Shown here: piece by piece, positions 1 to 10,287 of the stretch | Position numbering within the stretch: position 1 is the stretch's first letter | How the letters are laid out: each line of letters opens with the position of its first letter | NCBI GenBank assembly: GCA_029718625.1 | Contig: CM056376.1 | Location: 122,928,767-122,992,766, forward strand | Direction of reading: 5' to 3' | DNA: 64,000 bases | Origin: Synaphobranchus kaupii | Lineage: Eukaryota; Chordata; Actinopteri; Anguilliformes; Synaphobranchidae | Notes under the pieces: generated by a model | Databases searched by the model: none | What the model saw: the letters and a program-made list of their open reading frames with translations, nothing else | What the model was told of the DNA's origin: nothing | Made by a program: the position numbers and the translations under genes

Positions 1-489
1 CTTAAATTAAGGAAGACCCTTGTACAATTTATTATCATGCCTTCAATGTATTTATTTTCATAATTCATACGTAAATTATGGGCAGTGAATATAAAATAAA
101 TAAAAAATATGTGTTCAACATAAAATAATTTGCTCACACATGCATTTTCTGAAAGTAATTAATTAAAATGTGCAAAAACTAGGCCTGCCGTTACAAATGT
201 TGATATCAAAATGAGGCAACAGACAATATTGGCTATCACAGCTCACACTAATTAAACTAGCTCTATTCCAAAGCAATGCTACCCAATCTTTCCTAAATCA
301 TTTCATGTAACTTGACCCTGTGTTTTTTCATCTTTCCATTTCAGGAGAATATGGTCACTCAAACTTTATGTGCCACATCACATTGTGAAATGAAAATCAT
401 TTATAGTGGAAATAATCTGCAATTCAGATGTGTTGCACTTAGAAATGTAAAAAATGACTACACTATATGTTTGAACAATTGTCTGCATT
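1..489. other. Noncoding, AT-rich single-copy stretch
   Basis: No supported gene. The only open frame (62 codons from 312) has no recognisable domain and runs into the hAT element that follows. I see no repeat boundary here. Confidence 0.6.
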
Positions 490-497
490 CAGTGCTT
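490..497. repeat. Target-site duplication, left copy
   Basis: CAGTGCTT is repeated exactly at 1168-1175, immediately after the other end of the hAT-type element. Confidence 0.85.
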
Positions 498-1167
498 TAG
501 TGTTGTGTCGTTCGCGAACGATTCGTTCAAAAGACCGAATCTTTTGGGTGAACAAACTGAACTGAATCACTTACTGAAAAGATCCGTTCATTTCTCAGTT
601 CAGTTGAGCTCTCGAACGGATCTGATCAGCAGCGAGCGTGCAGGGAGGGGGAGGGACTGCCGCGAGCGAACGTGATTCGTCCCCTGCGAACCAGTTCTGC
701 TGTGCTGAACGAATCATTCACGGGGCGGGCGGGCGTGGGGCGAGGCAGCGAGCGTGCAGAGTGGACTTCTGCAAGCGAACGTGTCGTGATTCGTTCACTG
801 AAGGCTACTAGACACAGTGAGTTAACGTGACGTGATCCTGAGTGATAATCAGCGGCTCAAACTGCCAGAATCAGGCCCAGCAAGTTAAGACTTAAAAGTC
901 ATTGAAAACCAGCGTTCACCTCCAATATTGATATTCAACGAGGAAACTTTTAAAATATCAAGATTTGTAAATGGAGTTTGGCACGTTAGTCAAAGCGATA
1001 GCACTTCCGCATGAACCGTTCGGCCGTTTCAGTTCACTACGCAGTACGCAGTCGGAGCTCCACCCAAGCACTGAACGATTCGGGGAACGAATCTTTTGAA
1101 CTAATCTTATTAATGAACTGATTCTAGTGATTCGAGTCACTGAAGTGAACTGTTTTGCCCATCACTA
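498..1167. mobile_element. Nonautonomous hAT-type element (670 bp)
   Basis: The ends are TAGTGTTGTGTCG on the left and GCCCATCACTA on the right. The right end read in reverse is TAGTGATGGGC, so the two form an imperfect terminal inverted repeat of hAT type. The flanks are a perfect 8-bp duplication CAGTGCTT at 490-497 and 1168-1175, the target-site length expected for hAT. The interior is rich in copies of a TTCGTTCA-like word and has no transposase frame, so it must be mobilised in trans. Seen directly: ends and duplication. Inferred: family. Confidence 0.85.
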
Positions 1168-1175
1168 CAGTGCTT
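1168..1175. repeat. Target-site duplication, right copy
   Basis: Exact copy of 490-497. The perfect match suggests the insertion is not very old. Confidence 0.85.
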
Positions 1176-1218
1176 TGGGTCTATGAAAATCACAATATGA
1201 ATAAAATGTAGTATTATT

Positions 1219-1242
1219 AGGTGTGGTTGAAAAACCACACCT
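1219..1242. repeat. Perfect palindrome, 10-bp arms, 4-base loop
   Basis: Arms at 1219-1228 and 1233-1242 with loop GAAA. Interpreted as the 5'-terminal palindrome of the Helentron-like element. Confidence 0.9.
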
Positions 1243-3007
1243 ACTGTTATCGCTCAGAATGACCGTTATTATTCTTCCGCCGTTTTTTCAAACCCTATCT
1301 CCTCCTACACCATCGACACCATTCATACCTCATATTATACCTTTATACCCCATTTAGGTTGCTATTACTTTTTACCTTAATAGCATATACACTTTTTGAG
1401 ATATTTGACATTGTATCGCCAAAAAATGAATGTGGGTCAATGGGCACGTGCAGTAGGCTAGCTCACGGTGAGAATGCTCAGTGTGAGCACTGAGCTGATT
1501 TTTGAATCACTTAACGTTCTGTCAACAACCTTGGAAAAATGCCGACGAGAAATTCCATAGCTGATGACGTAGCTTATGTCCGTCTGCAACTGAAATGATC
1601 ATACTCACTTTAGCTTTCAAAAATAATAATAATCATTGCCATAGCTACAACAAATGCTGCATCAAGCGCAATGCGCTCTTAAGCCACAAACACGCAGGCT
1701 ATTGCCCTATCTACGGTGCTAGTCTAGTCCTCAATGTCCCAATTATAGTAGCCTATTCATATTTCTCTGAAATTGTAAACAACTTTAAACCCTCCAAAGA
1801 GTCGCCGCTTGTGCACACATCATCAACCTCTCACGACTGCACGATAAAATAGCCCAAACCCGTTTACAACCATCTTGCCACAGTCACACAACAACGCGCA
1901 TAAAATGTACCGTTTCTACACAGCACATAAACGTTTGTTCCGATATAGGTTATTACTAAAAAGTTTAAACGGTTACAAATAAACATTCGGTGCATTTCCC
2001 TTTGCGTATAGGCTACGCCTACCCAATGTAGCTACTTTCGGTATAACGTTAACATTTTTTTTGTACAAATCTCTGATAAACAGATTAAGGAACCAAATAT
2101 CCTACCTACCTACAACTGGTTTCTGTTGAATGTTGAAGAGATTCTCTTATTCCATTTTGCCACTGCCCAGCAACGTTGATGTTTCCACAGCGCTATCCCA
2201 CTCGCGGCTGTAGCCTAGCCTAATAGCCGACGTTGCTGTTATGTAAAAAAACACACGTAACGTTACTTTTTAAGGTATATAAATACATTGGGCTATGTAT
2301 TTTATCCGAATTATGCACATAACTGTTCCGTTGTATTATGAATGTACTGTATGTGATCATTCTGACATCATAGCTATCAGCAATGTTTTGATGTGGGTCA
2401 GAAATAGTCAAGTGAATATCTGCCAGACTACCACAGTTCCGTGGTATCTGCAGATCCATAGATTAGAAAAATAAGGAGAAGCACTGAAATAGCTTGACTG
2501 AAGTGACTGAATGGGAAAACTACAGGGTCGGCGGTTCTTTTAGTCACTGATTTTTTTCATTTTTAATTTGATTATGAGCACGTTAAAAAATGTTTAACGT
2601 TTAAAAATTATTTTTTTTATATATATATCCTACTTTTTTCAGTTTATGATTGAGGCGAGGACCCTTTCAGTTGAGAGGCTCTTTTCAGGTGAAACGAATG
2701 AAACATAGCAAATGCCGCCTATGCTTCCCATCTCTGATCCAAATCAAAATGCTGTCACGTAATGTTATGTTCTCTAAGTTACAAAACAGGCTACAATTGA
2801 ATTGTTAACAAAACATATTTTTAGCGCTGTTGAAATTGCCTATATTTCCCTCAACGTTGCCAATGTTTTAGCTAAATGCTCATCTAGCATACTAATCACT
2901 CCATTCAACATTATTCAACGAATTCTGATTTATGTCTTAATAACGTTAACACAAGACAACTTCCTAACAAAACATGGCAAAAGCATAAGCCAACTAGCTA
3001 GGCTACT

Positions 3008-3015
3008 GTGGTTAA
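3008..3015. repeat. Target-site duplication, left copy
   Basis: GTGGTTAA, repeated exactly at 3653-3660 on the other side of the nested hAT element. Confidence 0.85.
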
Positions 3016-3652
3016 TAGTGGTGTGTCGTTCGCGAACGAGTCGGCTCTTTGAGCCGGCTCTTTTAGGTGAACGTTGGGAGAGCCGATTTGTTTTGTAAAT
3101 GAACACAAGACAAGTGCTTGTGGTCTTGGTGGAACTGTAATCACAGAGAATAATTTTTAGGCCAAAAATGAATAAAACCACTTTAAGAAAATAACATTAA
3201 TAATAATTTAAAAACAAGTTTAATTGTTGGTCAGTTTAATTGTTCTGATACTGCAGTTTTGCTCATTTATTTTTTTATGCATTTATTCAACTACGCACTG
3301 TGTTTATTGTGCTATTTATTTCAAGACGTAAAAATGCCTTACTTTCAATGCACATGTGTAATAGCGTCTTACTGTTTTTGGATTTATTTAAATAGTTTTC
3401 ACAAACAAACAAAATGCAAAATAATGTTGTTTTGGTAATTAGAAGGTAGAGTAAGATTCCTTTGAACAATTTAAGTGATAGATGTGCACAAACACCAATC
3501 ATAGGTCAAAATATCGCTAACTTTGGCCGATTTTGAAAAACCGGAAATGCTACTGAATGAAGAGCCGTTTGGGAGCCGAAAGAGCCGGCTCTTATTGGTG
3601 AGCTGAGCCAAATGATCTGACTCACTGAAAAGAGCCGGAATGCCCATCACTA
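3016..3652. mobile_element. Nonautonomous hAT-type element (637 bp), nested
   Basis: Left end TAGTGGTGTGTCG, right end TGCCCATCACTA, flanked by a perfect 8-bp duplication GTGGTTAA (3008-3015 and 3653-3660). The terminal motif and the adjacent GTTCGCGAACG word match the element at 498-1167, so both belong to related families. The interior differs: it is rich in GAGCCGGCTC-like words near both ends rather than TTCGTTCA words. No transposase frame. It lies inside the Helentron-like candidate and therefore inserted later. Confidence 0.85.
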
Positions 3653-3660
3653 GTGGTTAA
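3653..3660. repeat. Target-site duplication, right copy
   Basis: Exact copy of 3008-3015. Confidence 0.85.
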
Positions 3661-4612
3661 GATACCAGGAAAAACAAACCTTTCACTCTGCTTGAAAATG
3701 CCAAGGTGACCGCGGTGCCAGTAGACTACGTTAGCAAAATGCAGTTGATTATAGCTACAGCAAATAAACTATGCGCTACACGTGATTGGGTTATAATCTC
3801 AAGTTTATGCGAGTCAACAACATTAAACTAAGTTACTATTAGCAAACGATAGCCTATGTTTAATTATTGCTTTAGATAGCTGCATGCTAGGTAGGCTGAA
3901 TAGAACGCAGAATTCAGCACATGTGGTTTGGACTTCACAAAATGGTGAGATCTGTAATCGGAATCAGAGTTTGTTTAATAAAGTGGAGAAATCAGTAGAT
4001 GAGCATTTGGTAAAAACCTAGGGAAAAATTGTATGAACCCATAATTTTCAACAAACACAACTACAACTGTGTCCGAATAGTCCGAATCAGCACACACTAC
4101 TATTTGAGTATGCCAGTTGAGTATACTTTTAGCCTTACCTGCACGGCCAAATTGATTGTTCTCAATATCCCCAGATGATGTAGCCAAAGAGTGTAAAGGA
4201 AACTGATATAGCCTAGGCTACTTATGTCCAGGTTTATATGGAGGATATTTTGCATACTGCATGTCACTGCAGTGTAGACTACAGTAAGCAATATGCTAGT
4301 ACACAGGACGCAGTAAATTGGGCATTCACAATGCCTTCCTCTGCAACACTGTTATGACCCAACAATACTATCCCAGATGATTTGACATTACCTTTTTGTG
4401 CTTTTATCACAATACATTACTTCTTTGTATCACTTCCAGGTTCTTTAGACTACTTCCCACAAAATAGGCTACATCACCATATTTTAACACTTTCACCTTC
4501 ACTAGATCCCTTTATACCACAGTTCATACCATTTCCACCTTTTTTTTTCCACCTCACACTATACCATATTACCATCTTTCTATGCCATTTCCAGCCATTG
4601 TTATTTGTGAAG

Positions 4613-4651
4613 CAACCACACCTACAATTTCTTTAGGAATTGTTAATCTAG
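4613..4651. repeat. 3' end structure of the Helentron-like candidate
   Basis: Inverted copy of the left terminus (CAACCACACCT), then an imperfect 8-bp-arm hairpin (4624-4631 with 4636-4643), then TTAATCTAG followed by T. The CTAG ending resembles the CTRR terminus of Helitrons. Confidence 0.45.
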
Positions 4652-6389
4652 TTATTATTATTATTTATTTATTCACAATGTTTGTATTTGAATAGAAGCC
4701 TGGTCCTAAAGAGCCTAGACAGGGCCTCTTTTGTTCACAAAATTGTGTTAACAAATAACATTTGTTATTATTTGTCATGTTAAAATAATTACTACTATTT
4801 TACTTATTTCGCTTCATATGACCCACAAATATACAGTAGGCTACATTAAGGGTATGATAGTGTTTTTCTGAAATACGCTCATGACACGCACAGCTCTGAC
4901 AATCACCCCCAACTGTCCAATGACCTATCTTGTATCTCACTGCAAAGCTTAGAATATGATAATAAGGCTGGCAATCAATTATAATTAGTTTCAAGATATT
5001 ACTACTGAAAATTATTTGAATTGCGTACTGTTAAGCCAACGTATTTTTGAGATTTTGCCTACTTTATCGGTCTCTGTGATGACAAGTTACAATCAAACGT
5101 AATACTGATGTTCTCGTGTTATAAAGTATCCCTTTTTAATGACAGAAAATGCCGTTCTTTTGTTCTTCTGTCGTCTGAAATGAGCCTTTTTTCTTCTTCT
5201 GTGGAGTGGAAACGATGTACTGGCGCTGATCATCATGGATACTGTAGTATTTGAAATACCAAACTAACATAAAAAACATGATTTCTCCTAAACAAAGTTC
5301 AATCCATCAGTTCATTCGTAACCGAGGGTCATAACATGGTTGAGATACGTCTGCACAGCCGTGTTTAAAATCCGCATATAAACAAACAAATACAGGTATC
5401 CCCTGATAAAATCTATGATAACTCGCTTAACCCTATTTATTTATAAATTCAGTGCAGTTTACAGCCACTAGCTGCCATAGGTAGGCTACTCGCTATGGAA
5501 ATGTCAACTGTAGGCCTACTGGATATTGGCGAAATGGAATAAGATGAACTCTAGTTGAAGTAAATGCACAGACTTATTTTTATTTTTTTTAAATGGCACT
5601 TAATGTTCTACTATGACACTGATCTGACTTCTCACAATTCCTTGGGTGGTTTAACCATAATGTTTGTGAATGAAGCTCTTTTCCCTCAACTTATTCAAGA
5701 CTCAAACTAAGTAGTCAACAGTTTGCCCCATTCAGTTACCAACTTAAATCATTTTTCTGATGTTCAACAATCACATGATAGATAGGAGGAGGGTATTGAC
5801 ACATTCCTTTAATCTGCCATTAGTCCTCCAAGATACAGATGCAAATTAGTTTTGGGGCAGACAGGGCCAGACAAGCATTCATATGCAAGGTATTGCGGGA
5901 TAGCTACTTGTCAAGAAGTAATTACCTGCTGATGAGGGCTATCAAAATGTATAGACACTCTTTGAAGTATTATTGCTATATTTCAATAGGGAGATAAGTT
6001 ATCAATGTGATAATAATTAGGGAAGTGGAAGAATGAAAAAGGATCAGAGGTTAAACTTTATGTATGTATTTGTTTTCATATTTTTATGAATTTATGGTTT
6101 AAACACTATTATAATCAAACTTATTCAAAATCATAGGAAGAACTGGGTTGCAGACTACACATATATAACTATTTCATACAGTAGTTCCTGGTTAGAGGGT
6201 GTATTTTACAATGAGAAAGGGCAGAATTCACAACAAAATCTTTAAAGCCAGTTTTCTCAAAACTGTGTTTTGCTAAATCACAATATTCAAACAGTCATAT
6301 CTCCAGATATATTTACTCAATCTCATCAAGTGATGCCTCATTTTGTAGTTCTGATTCTGTATTTTAATGTGAGATTTAATGTTTAATGT
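4652..6389. other. Noncoding stretch
   Basis: AT-rich single-copy sequence. No frame above about 65 codons and no clear repeat ends. Confidence 0.55.
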
Positions 6390-7047
6390 GAACTACATAA
6401 TTAACACAATCTTAAATAAAGTAATAATATTTAGTACTCGATGACTACCTAAAGTCTGCGACCCGCAGATATCGTCAGGCACTAGGTATCTTCCCTGGTG
6501 ATGCTCTGCCAGGCTTGTACTGCATTTTTTTTTCCTGTGGGAATTTTGCCTGGATGTTTGTGAAAGCAAGTGAAACGCATGTTCAATTGGATTCAGGTTG
6601 GTTGATTGACTTGGCCAGTCAAGAACATTCCTCTTTTTGCCCATAAAAAAACTCCTTGGTAGCATTAGCAGTGTGTTTTGGGGTCATTGTGCTGTGCAAA
6701 GTGAAGTGCCATCCAATATGTTTTGAGGCATTTGCTTGGATCTGAGGACATAAGATGTTTCTGTGATCTTCATAATCTTCATAAATAAGTCAGAGGTCAT
6801 CAATAGATGACCTTTTGTTAGCCTTCTTGTGCATGAACTAATGATGCAACAACACAGCCCAGGCATTCCTACATGGTTCACCTGATATTGATGTAAATAC
6901 CAAAAATAAATAAATGCCAGTGCAAAGTAAAGCTGAGAGTCTGCACTTTTTCCTCATATTCATTCTTTCATTTCATATCCAATGCACTGTACAGAGCCAA
7001 AACAACAAAAAGTGTGTCACTGTCCAAATATTGACGGACTGAACTAT
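6390..7047 (-). mobile_element. Decayed Tc1-like transposon remnant
   Basis: The right part (about 6935-7047) ends in GTCACTGTCCAAATATTGAC and nearby bases, matching the TGACA...TTTGGACAGTGACAC-type terminal repeat of a common fish Tc1 family read in reverse. The C-terminal part of a transposase follows on the minus strand. The left terminus could not be identified, so the element is truncated or heavily deleted. Confidence 0.65.
6393..6720 (-). pseudogene. Tc1-like transposase, C-terminal fragment
   Basis: Tc1 transposases cut and paste their own element using a DD34E catalytic domain in the nucleus. On the minus strand, residues upstream of 6665 read roughly HFTLH-type 'TSLCTAQ', a stop, then PQNTLLMLPRSFF. 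This corresponds to the region around the second catalytic aspartate (DPKHTA in intact relatives), but the aspartate motif has decayed. Downstream comes NVLDWPSQSTNLNPIE, which contains the conserved DWPxxSxxLNPIE block with the third catalytic residue (E). The following residues resemble the C-terminal region. The N-terminal half is missing or unrecognisable. At least one in-frame stop and the loss of the N-terminus make it nonfunctional. Family assignment rests on the LNPIE block; exact subfamily is unknown. Confidence 0.75.
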
Positions 7048-9169
7048 ATGGCAAAATAATTTAAGGAAAAAGAGTCAAGAAGAGAGCTGCCTTTCATGAG
7101 AGACCTACTTAAGAATAAATTTGAACTCTGAGGGAAAATGTTTTGCATAAAACATGATTAAAACATAAAATAAATATAGCCTGACAGACTCTTCAAAAGG
7201 ACAGAAAAAAGAAAGAAGAGGCGTATAGAGAAGGAGATATGTATTTATACATTCATTCTCCCAAGGTTATAAGATAAGCTGTTCAGATCTCTTCTTAACT
7301 TTATTTAATTTCAGGCCCAAATCATCCCAACATTTATCTCAAAAACTCACATTTTATTTTGCACTGTTTAGCCCATTAAATTGAAATATAAAAAATTACC
7401 ATATCCCATCTATTTAACCAGGCAAAGATATGACAATTTCCATATTCACACTTGCCATCAATCTTGCAGAGAGGCTGACATTTAATGTGAAATAAAAGAT
7501 TAATTTACACTCCATTAAAGAATCTCAAATCCTACAAATCTTCTACAGCCAAACTGTGGAAACTGTAGAAAGGGTTTTCTCTTTGTTTACTGATGTGAGA
7601 GGTAGTTTTCGGCTAGTAGTTTTCAGGCTGGTTATTTACTACTGCAAGCCCACCGACAGCTAATTCAGCTGAGATGACTCCACCCAGTTGAAATTCATAA
7701 GCAAGGCCCATTTCAAGATGAGCAAGTGGGATTGAATGAACCGAACATGTGTGTGAGTTGTTATCATCAACATTACATTTCTCTCGTATTTTGTATGAAT
7801 CATCAATAACTACACTTCTCAATTTATAGCACACAGCTGATCCCTCCATGCCATTATACTAATCATCACCAAAACATATAGCCTTAAAACTGTCTTTCGG
7901 GCAAAATATAGTATTGTAAACATATTGCTAGTTGTTGATGGGTTGATTATAAAATTAACGTATCCAAACCTATCCAAGTTAAGGGAGATTAATTTATGTG
8001 ACTGCTCTTAATTTTTCCATTAATTATTTTACTGAAATACTGGCATGGTAATATTACTATGTAGGCTATACATTTATTATTATTATAACCACATGTTACA
8101 GTGCATGATTTGATTTTCTGTTAATAAGAAAATATGAGCTTTATATTTGCCAATTAATACTGATCTTAATTTGTAACGGTAGGTGTTTGGATATAAATGA
8201 GAAGAATTGAAACCCAGGATCTTATTCTATTTCTGTTTCCGTCGTCAGGGTCCTTGTCTGTAAAGATAAATACCGTCACTAATTAGCATGGGGTTATGCA
8301 ACAGTGCTTTTTAAAAGGAAGTTTTCAGGCACACATCTCAAAATAATCCACAGTTCAGCTGGAGTCGGAGAGCCAATAAAACCTGATAAATTCCCAGGGT
8401 CTTATTAAAAGGCCACATAAACCACACAGACAACACATGGAATAAACTGACACATTCATAGGCTAAACTGGCAGGGTGTCATGCCACAGGGGGGAAAAAA
8501 TATAAACACTGCACATCTTAGCACTATCAGTGAAATATCTCTGCAGGTTGTTTGTCCTTGTGTGTAATCCAATTATCAAGTGGAGGTTGAGAATGACACT
8601 CATGATTTGGGCAGTTTTGTAATAATTCTTTGATATGTAGTGCAAATGCTTCACAGATGAAAGCTTCTGTCTCTGTGCTTTGATTATTATGTGCGAATGT
8701 GCAAACGTTCCCCTTGGTTAATTTCACCACTGGCTCAGCTTTGAGGGGGGATTCATTAAATCGGCTAATGTGCGGTGGGCTTACGGTGAGCCTGTGCGGA
8801 TAGCGTAGGTGGGTATTGCTTTGTTTGGAAGGAGTTGGATTAAACGCACACTGGATCACGCCAGGGGAGACCATGGAGACGGTGCAGTGAAGTAATTACT
8901 GTAGGGAAAGGGAGCCTCCGCTGCTGTCACATCACCCAGACTGTAAGCTCTTTTTTATGGCTGCAATAATGAAAAACAAAAGCAGGGCCCTGTGGAATCT
9001 GGAGTCGAGGAGAAAAAGGATGGAACTGCACATTCCAGAAATACGGAAACATTTTGGGCTATTTTGGGGACTGCTGTGAACACATACAATGCCGCCCCAT
9101 GCAGTCCACAATATACACTTGTCAGGCAATTGACCAAACGCGCAGGTACGCGCACATGCACACGCACAC
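7048..9169. other. Noncoding stretch
   Basis: No supported gene. Open frames at 8463-8874 overlap on one strand without any recognisable domain. The 8340-8900 part is less AT-rich and could be conserved noncoding DNA, but this cannot be tested here. Confidence 0.5.
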
Positions 9170-9256
9170 ACATTAAATAATGTGCTGGGGTGTAGATGAA
9201 AGAGAAACTAGTCACATTTAATAATGTTCTGGGGTGCAGAGGAAAGAGAAATAGTC
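9170..9256. repeat. Tandem duplication of a ~44-bp unit
   Basis: Unit one is at 9170-9213 and unit two at 9214-9256. Both contain ATAATG, CTGGGGTG and GAAAGAGAAA in the same order, differing by a few substitutions and a one-base deletion. Two copies only. Confidence 0.8.
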
Positions 9257-9599
9257 TACGCATCTCGTTGCAAGGACCCATAGGTGGGTTTTGGAATGGG
9301 TTCAGGTGAGTCGCAAGACACACAACTCAAGTAACTCATGATACACTTTATGTTCACAGTAGTCACACACTGCACCAGTTCCATGCACAGTACTAGATAG
9401 TGATACTAGTTATTCACACAAATATGTTGACAAAGTTTGAAACATTTTCCTTCCATATTTAAAAAAAAATGTTAGTGTACATTTTCTAATAAATGGTGGA
9501 TCACAGAAAATGTATTTGCTGATTAATTGGCTCAAGGGCTCTGAAAGCTTGGGAACCCTTGATATATCCAGCACAGTGTTCATATCACCCATCAATCCT

Positions 9600-9608
9600 C
9601 ATATACAC
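9600..9608. repeat. Target-site duplication, left copy
   Basis: CATATACAC, repeated exactly at 10277-10285. Confidence 0.65.
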
Positions 9609-10276
9609 TAACCTGGCTAATTCGGTGACATGGTCAGGCAGCACCAAGCTGACCCACTACCTCTGGAAAGGCTGTCATTGTTTGTGTAATATGTGCTCAG
9701 AATCTGAGCGCATTTTTTGATAGGTTCTTATAACATGAATTTGCAATGCCCCGCGTCTGTCAATCATAATTAACTACTCCGCCCATACCAGAAAAACAAA
9801 CTAACACAGGCGGCTGGCTAATAATTAACGAACACGTGACTGCCTATGGGAACAGCCACTCTTTTGGCAAAAGTTTGATATACCAGCTCCTTCCCCTGGA
9901 CTGTTTGATTTATGGCTACTCCTTTCAAGGTAGACTCCCACTTTAAGGAATTTGCTAGAAACTCTTTCCTCTCCGGTAAACAAACTATGTACATGTTGCA
10001 AAGCATAAACGTCAACGCGTTGGTTTTCGTGACATAGCCGACTGCAGCTTGGTCACAGACATAAATAAACAGCTGGACTATAGGATGACAGTAATTGGTG
10101 AGGCGGTGCTTAAATAAAACAGCTTGTGATTCGTTCAATTCTAAATGGCGATAGCCAACCAGCGTAGGTTGCCTGAGCGCACAGCCCCCTTCATTAACCA
10201 CGTAATTTACCGACCGGATCAAAGCCGCCTTACCAGAGTCTGGAGTACGGTCCAGACTCGAGTGTTAGCCAGGGTA
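9609..10276. mobile_element. Nonautonomous DNA element with 12-bp TIR (668 bp)
   Basis: Left end TAACCTGGCTAA; right end TTAGCCAGGGTA, which reads TACCCTGGCTAA in reverse, an 11 of 12 match. CATATACAC occurs at 9600-9608 and again at 10277-10285, immediately outside the two ends, consistent with a 9-bp target duplication. If the terminal TA is counted as flank, the matching block is 11 bp. A 9-bp duplication suits Mutator-like elements, but an 8-bp hAT duplication is also possible. The 134-codon minus-strand frame inside (9818-10222) has no transposase motif. Confidence 0.7.
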
Positions 10277-10285
10277 CATATACAC
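10277..10285. repeat. Target-site duplication, right copy
   Basis: Exact copy of 9600-9608; the next two bases (TA) also match. Confidence 0.65.
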
Positions 10286-10287
10286 TA

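Larger units (their letters stand above)
1219..4651. mobile_element. Candidate Helentron-like (HINE-type) element
   Basis: The left end has a palindrome (arms AGGTGTGGTT and AACCACACCT around a GAAA loop). Its first 11 bases recur inverted as CAACCACACCT at 4613-4623. That inverted copy is followed by a short hairpin (ACAATTTC, loop TTTA, GGAATTGT; 4624-4643) and then TTAATCTAG. An inverted repeat that is terminal at one end and subterminal at the other, next to a 3' hairpin, is the asymmetric layout described for Helentrons and their nonautonomous HINEs. No Rep/helicase frame is present. The interior carries a separate hAT insertion (3016-3652), so the unbroken element would be about 2.8 kb. 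It is possible that only the ends belong together by chance or that two partial copies are involved. Confidence 0.42.

Noticed and set aside
4071..4320. GTGTCCGAATAGTCCGAATC and ACTGCATGTCAC/TAGTACACAGGACG pieces resembling the ends of a fish MITE
   Set aside because: The two sides do not form a clean inverted repeat and no target duplication was found.
9818..10222. 134-codon minus-strand frame
   Set aside because: Lies wholly inside the nonautonomous element at 9609-10276 and shows no transposase motif or known domain.
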